64,000 bases of DNA. Origin: Rickettsia akari str. Hartford (GTDB taxonomy: Bacteria > Pseudomonadota > Alphaproteobacteria > Rickettsiales > Rickettsiaceae). The translations under genes were made by a program, and so were the position numbers. Within the stretch, counting starts at the first letter, position 1. Each line of letters begins with the position of its first letter. Where the stretch lies: NCBI RefSeq assembly GCF_000018205.1, contig NC_009881.1:248001-312000 (forward strand). Direction: 5' to 3'. This document shows, piece after piece, positions 45,709 through 54,408 of the stretch. The notes beneath the pieces are model-generated. The model saw nothing but the letters and a program-made list of their open reading frames with translations. It had not been told where the DNA came from and did no database searches.

Positions 45709-45717
45709 TTGTGATTA

Positions 45718-46833
45718 TCATTTCCTATACAAAAGGGTTGCATCGCCATAGCTGAAAAAACGCATTTTCTCTTTTATAGCATATTTATATAATTCATGCA
45801 TCTCTTTAAAGCCGGCAAAAGCACATATAAGCATAAATAAAGTAGATTTAGGGAAATGGAAATTAGTAAGTAACATATCTGCGGTTTGAAATTTAAAACC
45901 CGGTGTTATGAAGATATCGGTTTCAAAGCTACCTGCTTTTATGATGCCGTTATTGCAAAAACTCTCAACTGTTCTAAGTGTTGTAGTGCCGACTGCGATA
46001 ATACGCCTCCTTTCTTGCTTTGCTTTGTTGATGATTTCAGCAGTTTCAGGAGTAATAGAGCAATATTCAGTGTGCATTTTATGCTCATGAATATTTTCGG
46101 TTTTTACAGGTAAAAAAGTTCCTGCTCCTACATGTAATGTTAAAAACGCAGTATGTATGCCTTTTGTTTTGAGTTTATCAAGTATATCATTTGTAAAGTG
46201 CAACCCTGCAGTCGGTGCTGCAACTGAACCTTCTATTTGACTGTAAATTGTTTGATAGCGTTCGTTGTCATACACTATGTCATTGTCCTTATCTTTAATG
46301 TCATTCCTGCGGAAGAAGGCATCTAATTTTTCTGAATACCCGTTTTCGCGGGTATGACATAAAGTGCTAGTTGTATGATACAATGAATGTGACCTCCTAA
46401 TATAAACCGGCAGCGGCATCTCACCGTATTTGTCCAAAAATTCAAATACCGAAATATTATCAAGATCGAATTTTACTTTAATCTCGCCCATCACAAGTTT
46501 TTCGGTAATAATTACCTTATGATTATCAAAATAAAATTCATCATTTACATGAAGCTTGCGAGTCGGTTTAGCAAAAGCCGACCAACTATCATCCGATAAT
46601 TTTTGATTCAAATTTATTGTCACATTCTTCCACAAATGTAGCTTTGCTTTTATCACTTTGCTATTATTCAAGACTAATAAATCCCCTTCTTTTAAGTAAT
46701 CTATTATGTTATAGAATTTAGTTTTAATAGGCGGCATAGCCGCAATTAGTAAATCTGAGTTATCACGTTCACTAGATGGAGACTGTGCTATAAGCTCGCT
46801 TGGTAAATTAAAGTCAAAAGCAGATAGTTTCAT
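45718..46833 (-). CDS. queA: S-adenosylmethionine:tRNA ribosyltransferase QueA
   Basis: QueA adds the epoxycyclopentanediol part during queuosine synthesis in tRNA. The 371-residue product begins LSAFDFNLPSELIAQSPS (family: DFDLPEELIAQxP). It has YGEMPLPVYI and QIEGSVAAPTAGLHFTNDIL, and ends with NFHFPKSTLFMLICAFAG and YGDATLLYRK. Residues about 148-185 are extra and derive from a palindromic element inserted in frame, so the protein is about 30 residues longer than most. The catalytic regions stay intact. Confidence 0.93.
   Translation of the reverse strand: MKLSAFDFNLPSELIAQSPSSERDNSDLLIAAMPPIKTKFYNIIDYLKEGDLLVLNNSKVIKAKLHLWKNVTINLNQKLSDDSWSAFAKPTRKLHVNDEFYFDNHKVIITEKLVMGEIKVKFDLDNISVFEFLDKYGEMPLPVYIRRSHSLYHTTSTLCHTRENGYSEKLDAFFRRNDIKDKDNDIVYDNERYQTIYSQIEGSVAAPTAGLHFTNDILDKLKTKGIHTAFLTLHVGAGTFLPVKTENIHEHKMHTEYCSITPETAEIINKAKQERRRIIAVGTTTLRTVESFCNNGIIKAGSFETDIFITPGFKFQTADMLLTNFHFPKSTLFMLICAFAGFKEMHELYKYAIKEKMRFFSYGDATLLYRK
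46279..46392 (-). repeat. Palindromic element inside queA, in frame
   Basis: On the plus strand, 'atgtcattcctgcggaagaa' and 'ttcgcgggtatgacat' are the arms of the intergenic 'gtcattcc...' element. It is translated on the minus strand as TLCHTRENGYSEKLDAFFRR and joins the flanking YIRR and YDNERYQT without a stop. The insert lies in a surface loop region just before the conserved NERYQT. Confidence 0.88.
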
Positions 46834-46912
46834 TATAGAATATTAGAAGTTAAAGAAGCCATTATAACAATATATTACAATATTTAATATAAGATTCTAG
46901 TTTATTAAAGAC

Positions 46913-48037
46913 ATGAATTTTTGATAGAAGACTTTATCAAAGAATCCAAAGCTTTTATTGAAGATCCAAATATAAATATTCGTTACGCGTACAAGGAGGC
47001 ATACACCAATACATGTACTATAGCAGTAATGTCCTGGCGAGTTTATAGTTAAAGCAATTACTCAATGTCATTATGATTTAGTTGATAATATATTAACAGT
47101 TCTAAATGTTGATCCGAATACTTATGCAAGGACACTAGAACATGATTTTGGCAGTCTTTTATATTTTGCGTGTAAGAAGAATCAGAAAAAGATAGGCAAT
47201 CTTTTACTTGACAAAGGAGTGGATATAAAATTGAGTAATAATTATTGTAACACACCTTTGTATAGTGCTATGGAAGCCGGATACTTGGATATGGTAGCAT
47301 TTTTACTTGAAAATGGCTCTGATCTTCATTTACAGGGAATGGAAAATTTTCTCTTGTTTAGAGCAACAGTTGTTCTAAACAGAAATGTAGTCATGGTAGC
47401 TAAATTGCTTGCTTATGGTGCTAATATGGAAGATACCATATTTGAAAGGTTAACGTATTTAAGTAAAGATCTTTGGATTCAGACTCTGCAGGATAAACAA
47501 CATAAAATAGATATGATAAAAGTATTTTTACAATACGGTGCTAATCCAGATGTGGTGTATTCTAACGGTCAAATGATCAAGGATATTGAAGCAGTGTATG
47601 AACCTATGAGAGCACTTTTAACGTTTGAAGCTGCATTTCGTCGGAATGATGACAAGGGAATTAAGGTTATTGACAAGAAAGATTTAGCAGCATTTATTCA
47701 ATGGAAATCAGAAATATGGCCGGTTATAAAAGATATTTCTAAGGATTAGTATATTAAAAGTTTATTAGAGCTGACTACATTTTCAAAACAAGTGAAATTG
47801 GGTTGGGATGATTCTATAGAACAATTGCTAATAAAATTAAGAGAAAAGATAGCTCAATTGGCACCATCTTTGAAGTTTCAATGCTTTGTAAAAATTGCAG
47901 ATATTATTAAAGGTAACGTTGAATGTCATATAACATTTGATTATGAGTTAACGTATAATAATGCACTGGATTTACTGAAAAAATGGGTTTCAAGTTCAAG
48001 TAACAGGAGAAGCATAGGAACTACTGACTTAGTTTAA
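46913..48037 (+). pseudogene. Ankyrin-repeat protein, broken
   Basis: Ankyrin repeats are visible, such as SLLYFACKKNQKKIGNLLLD, NTPLYSAMEAGYLDMVAFLL and VVMVAKLLAYGANMED. The gene is disrupted three times. A base seems lost in a T-run right after the ATG at 46913. A frameshift follows near 47030, where the first frame ends SWRVYS and the second opens EFIVKAITQC. There is also a TAG at 47747 before YIKSLLELTTFSKQVKLGWD. The open part 47219-47749 alone is 176 codons. The remaining sequence reaches 48037. Confidence 0.7.
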
Positions 48038-48089
48038 ATATTGAGGCCGGTATTATGTCACGTAAGGTTTGCTTGTGTGTATACTAAAT

Positions 48090-48183
48090 GTCGTCATTGC
48101 AAGGAAAAACTGTAAGTTTTGGCAAAGCAATCTCAGGATGCTTGACAAGATTGCCACGTCGCTTCGCTCCTCACAATGACGAT
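48090..48183. repeat. Palindromic element between the ankyrin relic and the ABC gene
   Basis: 'cgtcattgcaaggaaaaact' and 'cttcgctcctcacaatgacg' form its arms, with 'ggcaaagcaatctcagg' and 'gattgcc' inside. Confidence 0.8.
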
Positions 48184-48234
48184 CTGGCGTCTATGCCACA
48201 ACACCGGTGGGGCTACGGTATGACAATAATTGTT

Positions 48235-50019
48235 TCACATTATCAACCCTTTAACTTGGGACTTCCATAATTTTTGATATAGCTTACTATTTTTTAGTAA
48301 TTCTGCGTGGCTACCGTCATCGATTATGCTACCTTTGTCAAAAACTAGAATTCTATCCATATTGAGTAAAGTCGATAATCTGTGAGCAATGACTATTACG
48401 GTTTTATTTTGCATCAAATAATCCGTTGACTCTTGAATCAGGCTTTCCGTCTCGCTATCTAAGCTACTTGTTGCTTCATCAAGAATTAGAATAGGAGCAT
48501 TTTTTAAGATGGCTCTTGCTATGATAATTCTTTGACGCTGACCACCTGATAAGTTATTCCCACGCTCGCCGCACATAGTATCGTAACCGTCCTGTAGATT
48601 ATTGATAACATCATGAATATGCGCAGCTTTTGCAGCAATTATGACCTCCTCAAGAGTAGCTTCTTTTTTTCCGTATCTGATATTTTCCAAAATGGTACGA
48701 TGAAAAAGTACTGGTTCTTGAGGTATAAGGCTAATGGCTTTTCTTAAAGAATCTTGAGTTACGTTTTTAATATTTTGATTATCTATTAAAATCATTCCTT
48801 CTTCTATATCATGTAACCTAGTCAGCAAACTAATAAAAGTAGTTTTTCCTGAACCGGAAAATCCGACTAGCCCTACTTTTTGTTTACTCGGTATTAATAC
48901 TGATTTATTATAAAATAGATTGTTATTATGATTATAATTAAATGTAACATTTCTAAATTCGATAACCCCTTCTTTGATATCTAAAGGAGTAGCGTTTTCA
49001 ATATCCGTTATAATATGCGGTGCCATTAAAGATAAGCCTTGATTAAATGCCCCGACCTGCTCGAACATATCACCGATTTCTTGCGTTAAATCCCAAATAT
49101 CGTCTGCTACATTTATACATAATGTTAGCACTAATACGCAATCACCTATGCTTATAGATAATTCGCTACGAAGTTTAGATAAATAATAAATCATTATAAG
49201 AATCATTATTGAACAAGAAGTTCCAAGAGCATAACGCAATTTGAACATAAAGAATTGCATAGTCTGCTCATCAGCCACGGTATTTTCTACTCTTGTTTCT
49301 AGATGTTGACGTTCAAATTTATGGGCTGTAAACATTCTCACAGCATTAATATTGCTAATTGCGTCTACGATACTACCGGCAACAAAAGATTGACTTCTAG
49401 CATAATTTAATGAGTATTTATTAATTCTATCCGAGAAAAGAACACTAAGCCCTACAAAAACCGTAATCCATAAAATAAATATCGTAGCAAAAACGTAATG
49501 TACGGAATATAAAGCAATGAATGCAAATACGATAATAGCAAGTTTACGCAGAATTTTTTCACCGAATATTGAAATAATCATCTCAAACGATCTTGCGGTT
49601 TCGGTAATACGATTGCTAATATGTCCAGCTAAATTATCCTGAAAGAATTTATGACTATGATATTGAGTATAATTATAAAGTTCATTTAGGATTTTGCCTT
49701 TTATTACGGGTATAGTCTTTAGATACAAATAATCATACGAACGATATGCTATATTAATACTTTCCCACCAAAGAGCATAAAATACTGCCCAGTAAATCAT
49801 GGAAGATAACAGGTTATTAGCATTCTCATCGCTGAAAGATTCTATTAAATCAATGATTTTCTGAAGTAGGATACTATCAATTGCCGGAATCATACCGAGT
49901 AAAATACAAATTACAGTCAATAAAGTAATTTTAACGTTATCGAATTTTAAAAAATAAATACCTAAGCTAAATGTTGATTTAGATAAAGTAGGGTATTTTA
50001 TCACGATAATGTACCTCAA
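48235..50019 (-). CDS. ABC exporter, half-transporter (MsbA-like)
   Basis: A fused membrane and ATPase exporter of 594 residues. The first 300 residues hold six membrane segments with LAGHISNRITETARSFE near the coupling region. The ATPase has Walker A GFSGSGKTTFISLLTRL, the signature NLSGGQRQRIIIARAIL, Walker B PILILDEATSSLD and the switch His in VIVIAHRLSTLL. Substrate specificity cannot be told from sequence, but lipid or peptide export are possibilities. The start may be later than the ATG at 50019. It is not the pseudogene at 30502, whose sequence differs. Confidence 0.85.
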   Translation of the reverse strand: MRYIIVIKYPTLSKSTFSLGIYFLKFDNVKITLLTVICILLGMIPAIDSILLQKIIDLIESFSDENANNLLSSMIYWAVFYALWWESINIAYRSYDYLYLKTIPVIKGKILNELYNYTQYHSHKFFQDNLAGHISNRITETARSFEMIISIFGEKILRKLAIIVFAFIALYSVHYVFATIFILWITVFVGLSVLFSDRINKYSLNYARSQSFVAGSIVDAISNINAVRMFTAHKFERQHLETRVENTVADEQTMQFFMFKLRYALGTSCSIMILIMIYYLSKLRSELSISIGDCVLVLTLCINVADDIWDLTQEIGDMFEQVGAFNQGLSLMAPHIITDIENATPLDIKEGVIEFRNVTFNYNHNNNLFYNKSVLIPSKQKVGLVGFSGSGKTTFISLLTRLHDIEEGMILIDNQNIKNVTQDSLRKAISLIPQEPVLFHRTILENIRYGKKEATLEEVIIAAKAAHIHDVINNLQDGYDTMCGERGNNLSGGQRQRIIIARAILKNAPILILDEATSSLDSETESLIQESTDYLMQNKTVIVIAHRLSTLLNMDRILVFDKGSIIDDGSHAELLKNSKLYQKLWKSQVKGLIM

Positions 50020-50187
50020 TTTTAAAATAATATATTAATTCGTGTTATTGCAGAGCATATTTTAATTTAATTATTTTGCAACAATATACCTAAAAATATT
50101 AAATCTATGGAAAAATAATAAACAAGCCTTGCTTCTTACCTTAAATAATGCTACAAAATTCAGAAAATAACTTCCAAATCATTAGCA

Positions 50188-50469
50188 ATGCAAGAAAAAG
50201 AAGTATCTAGTAATTTTTTAGAAGAACAAGAATTAGAAGAAAAGTATAAGGAAGATGATTCTCCATTCTTTGATGTAAAATATATTTGTCAAGCAAGTTT
50301 ACTAATTACGGATTCTATCCGGAAAGGGTATGATGTAGCTCAATTGTCAAATGGTGATATTAATGTTACAGAAGTAAGAATAGTAAATGTTCATTATAGT
50401 TGGAACTCAGAAAAAGGAAAATTTGTTAAAACTAATCAGATAGAATTTAATAGTAGCAAAGGTGGATGA
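50188..50469 (+). CDS. Conserved-looking hypothetical protein, 93 residues
   Basis: I do not recognise the family with confidence. It may belong to a Rickettsia-restricted DUF. The product is acidic at the N-terminus (EQELEEKYKEDDSPFFDVKY) and then basic-hydrophobic (DINVTEVRIVNVHYSW), with no signal or membrane segment. It lies between the ABC exporter (divergent) and cydA, with a palindromic element before cydA. The start MQEKEVSS is preceded by weak ribosome-site signals. Confidence 0.55.
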   Translation: MQEKEVSSNFLEEQELEEKYKEDDSPFFDVKYICQASLLITDSIRKGYDVAQLSNGDINVTEVRIVNVHYSWNSEKGKFVKTNQIEFNSSKGG

Positions 50470-50551
50470 TTAAATCAAATACTGTGTTAATGTTATTGTG
50501 TACTTCGGTTTTTTCGTCATTGTAAGCGGGCGTTGCCCGTGTGATACCAAA

Positions 50552-50654
50552 TCGTCATTGCGAGCAGCTGTAGGCTGCATGGCAATCTCATGAATAATAA
50601 GAAACTCCTGAGATTGCTTTGTCAAAATTTTCAATTTTTTCTCGCAATGACGTT
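50552..50654. repeat. Palindromic element upstream of cydA
   Basis: Arms 'cgtcattgcgagcagctgta' and 'tttctcgcaatgacg' with inner 'gcaatctcatga' and 'ctgagattgct'. Just before it, 'agcgggcgttgcccgtgtg' at 50526-50544 is a short self-complementary tail that recurs at about 56540. Confidence 0.8.
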
Positions 50655-50678
50655 GAATCTTAAAACAGCAGCTTAAAT

Positions 50679-52034
50679 ATGGAATTTGATCAAGTATTAT
50701 TATCGAGGATTCAGTTTGCTTTTACCATAAGTTTTCATATAATATTTCCTGCTTTTACTATAGGGCTTGCAAGCTTTTTAGCGGTACTTGAAGGGTTATG
50801 GTTAAAAACAAAAAAGCTTGTTTATCAAGAAATATACAAATTTTGGGTGAAGATTTTTGCCGTTACTTTTGGTATGGGAGTAGTTTCGGGCGTTGTAATG
50901 TCTTATCAATTTGGTACTAACTGGTCGAATTTTTCAGATAAGGTTGGAAATGTCCTCGGTCCACTTCTCGGTTTTGAAGTATTTACTGCCTTTTTCCTCG
51001 AATCTTCTTTTTTAGGTATAATGTTATTCGGTTTTAATAAAGTTAGTAAAAAAGTACATTTTATTTCTACGTTAATAGTTGCTGTTGGTACTTTAATCTC
51101 AGCTTTTTGGATACTTGCAGCTAGTAGTTGGATGCATACGCCGGCTGGTTTTGAACTGCGAGGCGATGGTTTTTTTTTCCCTTTGAATTGGCTAGAAATT
51201 ATCTTTAACCCTTCTTTTCCATATCGCTTTTTCCATATGATTACGGCGGCTTATTTAACTACTTCTTTTATTATCGGTGGCGTAGCTAGCTTTTATTTAC
51301 TAAATAATCGTTATAAAGAGCATGCTAAAATTATGCTTTTTATGTCGGTTTTAATGGCGTTAATCGTTGCACCTATTCAAATATTTATCGGTGATTTGCA
51401 TGGTTTAAATACTCTTAAATATCAGCCGGTTAAAGTTTCAGCTATGGAAGGGATTTGGAATACGGAAAAAGGAGCAGCTTTTAATCTTATCGGTTTTCCT
51501 GACATGGCAGAAGAAAAAACAAAATATGCTGTAGAAATACCTTATGCTAGTAGTTTAATTTTAACGCATAACTTAGACGGTGAAGTGAAAGGATTAAAAG
51601 AATGGACAAAAGAAGATCGTCCGCCGGTTACAGTGGTATTTTTTAGTTTCCGTGTTATGATAGGCATCGGTTTCTTAATGGTATTTACAGGTATTGCGGG
51701 GTTGTATCTTTACTTGAAAAAAAGATTATATACTACGCATTGGTTTCAATATTGGTATATATTAATGTCGCCTTCAGGTTTTATTGCAGTACTTGCTGGT
51801 TGGTTTGTAACCGAGGTAGGTAGACAACCTTATATAGTATATAATATTTTAAAAACTGTGGATGCGGTATCACCGGTACTCGGCGAATATGTGTTTATTT
51901 CTCTAATGGCTTTCGTAGTGGTGTATGTGATTATTTTCGGAGCGGGTATATATTATATAATGCATTTAATAAAGCAAGGTATAGAAGTGATAGATAATAA
52001 AGAAACGTACGGAGGTATGTATAATCAGTTGTGA
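50679..52034 (+). CDS. cydA: Cytochrome bd oxidase subunit I
   Basis: CydA holds the three haems and the quinol site of the oxygen-reducing bd oxidase. The 451-residue product opens MEFDQVLLSRIQFAFTISFH (the haem-ligand His20 region) and has a FEVFTAFFLESSFLGIMLFG segment that includes the family Glu residues. A GWFVTEVGRQPYIVYNILKT stretch lies near the end. The Q-loop is short, so it looks like the CIO-type (cyanide-insensitive) subfamily. cydB follows after a palindromic element, and a small third gene completes the set. Confidence 0.95.
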   Translation: MEFDQVLLSRIQFAFTISFHIIFPAFTIGLASFLAVLEGLWLKTKKLVYQEIYKFWVKIFAVTFGMGVVSGVVMSYQFGTNWSNFSDKVGNVLGPLLGFEVFTAFFLESSFLGIMLFGFNKVSKKVHFISTLIVAVGTLISAFWILAASSWMHTPAGFELRGDGFFFPLNWLEIIFNPSFPYRFFHMITAAYLTTSFIIGGVASFYLLNNRYKEHAKIMLFMSVLMALIVAPIQIFIGDLHGLNTLKYQPVKVSAMEGIWNTEKGAAFNLIGFPDMAEEKTKYAVEIPYASSLILTHNLDGEVKGLKEWTKEDRPPVTVVFFSFRVMIGIGFLMVFTGIAGLYLYLKKRLYTTHWFQYWYILMSPSGFIAVLAGWFVTEVGRQPYIVYNILKTVDAVSPVLGEYVFISLMAFVVVYVIIFGAGIYYIMHLIKQGIEVIDNKETYGGMYNQL

Positions 52035-52038
52035 TTTA

Positions 52039-52114
52039 TATCATACCGCGACTTGATCGCGGTATCTATCAAAAATGTAATTCACAAGATACCGTGATCA
52101 AGTCGCGGTATTAC
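52039..52114. repeat. Palindromic element between cydA and cydB
   Basis: 'tcataccgcgacttgatcgc' and 'gatcaagtcgcggtattaca' are long complementary arms with a short core. It sits inside what should be one transcript and would form a hairpin between the two cistrons. Confidence 0.85.
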
Positions 52115-52128
52115 AATGTAGGCAATTT

Positions 52129-53148
52129 ATGTTAAACTTTGCACCTTATATAGATTTACCGCTTGTTTTGGGTGGTCTTATAGCTACCGCTATTTGTTTA
52201 TATGTTTTATTAGACGGTTTTGATTTAGGAGTAGGAATCTTATTTCCGTTTGCACCTACAGATGATTGCCGTCATAAAATGATCAATTCTATTGCTCCTT
52301 TTTGGGACGGTAACGAAACTTGGTTAGTACTTGGCGGCGGTGGTTTATTTGCAGCTTTCCCGATGGCATATTCACTATTAATGCCGGCTTTATATATTCC
52401 TATTATATTAATGTTACTTGGTCTAATATTTCGTGGTGTAGCGTTTGAATTCCGTTTTAAGGCTAATATAGGTCATCGTTATATTTGGGATTATGCTTTT
52501 CATTTTGGTTCTATGCTTGCTGTTTTTTGTCAAGGCTTAATGCTTGGTACGTTTGTCCAAGGAATAAAGATAGAAGGACGAGCATTTGCAGGAGGGAGTT
52601 TTGATTTTCTTACTCCATTTTCTGTTATGACGGGGATAGCATTAATATTCGGTTATGCACTCTTGGGTGCTACTTGGCTTATTTTGAAAACAGAAAAGAA
52701 AACACAAGATTGGGCTTATAAATCTGCTTTATATATTTTAGTTTACGTTGCACTTTTTATGGGGCTTGTAAGTTTATGTGTTCCTTTCCTAAATAACCAC
52801 ATAAATTATCGTTGGTTTAGTGTACCTAATATTTACTATTTATCGATTGTACCTATTGTAACGGCTTTAATATTTATCAAGTTAATTAAAGCCGTTAAAC
52901 AAAAAAAAGAAGTAAAACCGTTTGTTTATACGATCTTGTTATTTTTATTAGGATATTTAGGGCTTGCAATAAGTATATGGCCATATATCGTTCCTTATAA
53001 AGTTACGCTCGAAACCGCAGCAGCAGCACCGGAATCACAGTCTTTACTGTTGTTAGGGGCGGGGATATTCCTACCTGTCATACTTAGCTATACTTTCTAT
53101 TGTTATTATATATTCCGTGGTAAATCATCTCATCATCCGATATATTAG
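52129..53148 (+). CDS. cydB: Cytochrome bd oxidase subunit II
   Basis: The 339-residue product has eight to nine membrane segments and the family start LVLGGLIATAICLYVLLDGF, followed by APFWDGNETWLVLGGGGLFA, the most conserved stretch in CydB. It pairs with cydA upstream. The stop at 53146-53148 is 5 bases from a GTG that begins a likely third subunit. Confidence 0.96.
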   Translation: MLNFAPYIDLPLVLGGLIATAICLYVLLDGFDLGVGILFPFAPTDDCRHKMINSIAPFWDGNETWLVLGGGGLFAAFPMAYSLLMPALYIPIILMLLGLIFRGVAFEFRFKANIGHRYIWDYAFHFGSMLAVFCQGLMLGTFVQGIKIEGRAFAGGSFDFLTPFSVMTGIALIFGYALLGATWLILKTEKKTQDWAYKSALYILVYVALFMGLVSLCVPFLNNHINYRWFSVPNIYYLSIVPIVTALIFIKLIKAVKQKKEVKPFVYTILLFLLGYLGLAISIWPYIVPYKVTLETAAAAPESQSLLLLGAGIFLPVILSYTFYCYYIFRGKSSHHPIY

Positions 53149-53153
53149 GCTCT

Positions 53154-53294
53154 GTGAACATTTCTAAAAAATTTAAAAAAATAACTTCTTGTCTACAAGG
53201 GTGGCAATGGTTTATTATCCTATGGCTTAGCGGATTATTATCCACGCTACTTTTAACTTATATAATTAAGTTGGTGTTTAGGATGATAGGGTAA
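53154..53294 (+). CDS. Small cytochrome bd third subunit (DUF2474-like)
   Basis: This 46-codon gene starts with GTG at 53154, five bases after cydB, and ends with TAA at 53292-53294. The product reads VNISKKFKKITSCLQGWQWF, then one membrane segment IILWLSGLLSTLLLTYI, and ends with IKLVFRMIG. A basic N-terminus, the WxWFxxLW motif before the segment and a basic end match DUF2474, small proteins coded right after cioB/cydB genes. It probably stabilises the oxidase. The close spacing suggests translational coupling. Confidence 0.75.
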   Translation: MNISKKFKKITSCLQGWQWFIILWLSGLLSTLLLTYIIKLVFRMIG

Positions 53295-53394
53295 AATTAT
53301 TGTTATTACAAGCATCATAATGTCATGCCTAGCTAAAAGAGGTCTTGTTGTATGGTTTGTGAAAAGTGTTCGATGTCATTTAAAGTATAGATAT

Positions 53395-54270
53395 ATGGAA
53401 AAAATCTCAGCATTTATTATTACCAAAAATGAAGCAGCAAGGATAGCACGAGCTATAAACAGCGTAAAAAATATTACTGATGAGGTGATAGTAGTCGATA
53501 ATGAAAGTACTGATGATACAGTTAATATAGCTCAAAAATTAGGAGCAAAGGTAATAGTAAAGCCGTGGCTTGGCTATGTAGGGCAGAAATCTTTTGCCGA
53601 AAGCCTTTGCGTAAATGATTGGGTGCTTAATATTGATGCTGATGAGGAGTTGTCTAAAGAGTTACAAGACGAAATAGAGTATATTTTTGCCTCTCATAAT
53701 CAAGATTGTTATTTGGCTTATCAAATAAAGCTGTTAATAATGCATCGTAATGACCAAAAGCCACGAATGCTTGCTCCATTTAATAAATGTACTCGGTTGT
53801 ATAATAAAAAATTTGCAAGCTTTGCAAATACCGTAAATAGTACTACTCATGATTCGGTGGTATTTAACAAAGATGTTGATTTTGCAGGTAAAATTTATCT
53901 ATTAAATAAAGCTGCTTATCATTATTCTGGTACTTCAATTGAGCAGTTGGTAACTAAAGCACATTTTTATTCTAGCGAGCAAGCAAAAGATTTAGTTAAG
54001 CAAGGAAAAAAGCTTTCAAATTTTCGTTTAACAACTGAAATGATATGGTGGTTTTTTAAAGCGTTTTTTATCAGACGCTATTTTGTATTTGGTTTTGACG
54101 GTTTTGTAGATTCAATAATTTTTGCTTTTGCAAGATTTCTAAGGCTTGCAAAGTTAAGAGAGTCATCGCTTAAATCAAACAACGTCATTGCGAGCGACTA
54201 TAGGTATGATTGCATGGATACCAAGTCGTCATTGGAAGGAGTAAAGCGACGCGGCAATCCAGAACAATAA
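53395..54270 (+). CDS. Family-2 glycosyltransferase (LPS core type) with RPE-derived tail
   Basis: The start is the ATG at 53395 (MEKISAFIITKNEAARIARA). Earlier in-frame codons are repeat-like. The first 100 residues hold the GT2 core (DEVIVVDNESTDDTVNIAQK and the DxD NIDADEEL). The rest resembles the WaaE/KdtX-like LPS core glucosyltransferases (YHYSGTSIEQLVTKAHFYS). The last 30 residues, from SNNVIASDYRYD to the stop, are encoded by a palindromic element at 54183, so the native C-terminus has been lost or extended. It follows the cyd genes. Confidence 0.85.
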   Translation: MEKISAFIITKNEAARIARAINSVKNITDEVIVVDNESTDDTVNIAQKLGAKVIVKPWLGYVGQKSFAESLCVNDWVLNIDADEELSKELQDEIEYIFASHNQDCYLAYQIKLLIMHRNDQKPRMLAPFNKCTRLYNKKFASFANTVNSTTHDSVVFNKDVDFAGKIYLLNKAAYHYSGTSIEQLVTKAHFYSSEQAKDLVKQGKKLSNFRLTTEMIWWFFKAFFIRRYFVFGFDGFVDSIIFAFARFLRLAKLRESSLKSNNVIASDYRYDCMDTKSSLEGVKRRGNPEQ

Positions 54271-54348
54271 TTAAAAAAATTTTGACTTACAGAATTTTTT
54301 ACTAGATTGCTTCGTCGAATTACTACATAATTCTTCTACCAATGACGG
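54183..54348. repeat. Palindromic elements at the end of the glycosyltransferase
   Basis: A first left arm 'cgtcattgcgagcgactata' (54183) and a second complete element (arms 'cgtcattggaaggagtaaag' at 54227 and 'ttcttctaccaatgacgg' near 54346) are stacked. They supply the last 30 codons and the stop of the upstream gene. Confidence 0.8.
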
Positions 54349-54408
54349 AAAACCGATCCACGTAATAATGTCTACTCACAATGATGATTTAGAAAATAAA
54401 AGTAACTT

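Noticed and set aside
47058-47255. Minus-strand 65-codon frame
   Set aside because: It is antisense to the ankyrin relic.
53320-53394. Upstream extension of the glycosyltransferase (MSCLAKRG...)
   Set aside because: The extra 25 residues are repeat-like and lie before a canonical GT2 start at 53395.
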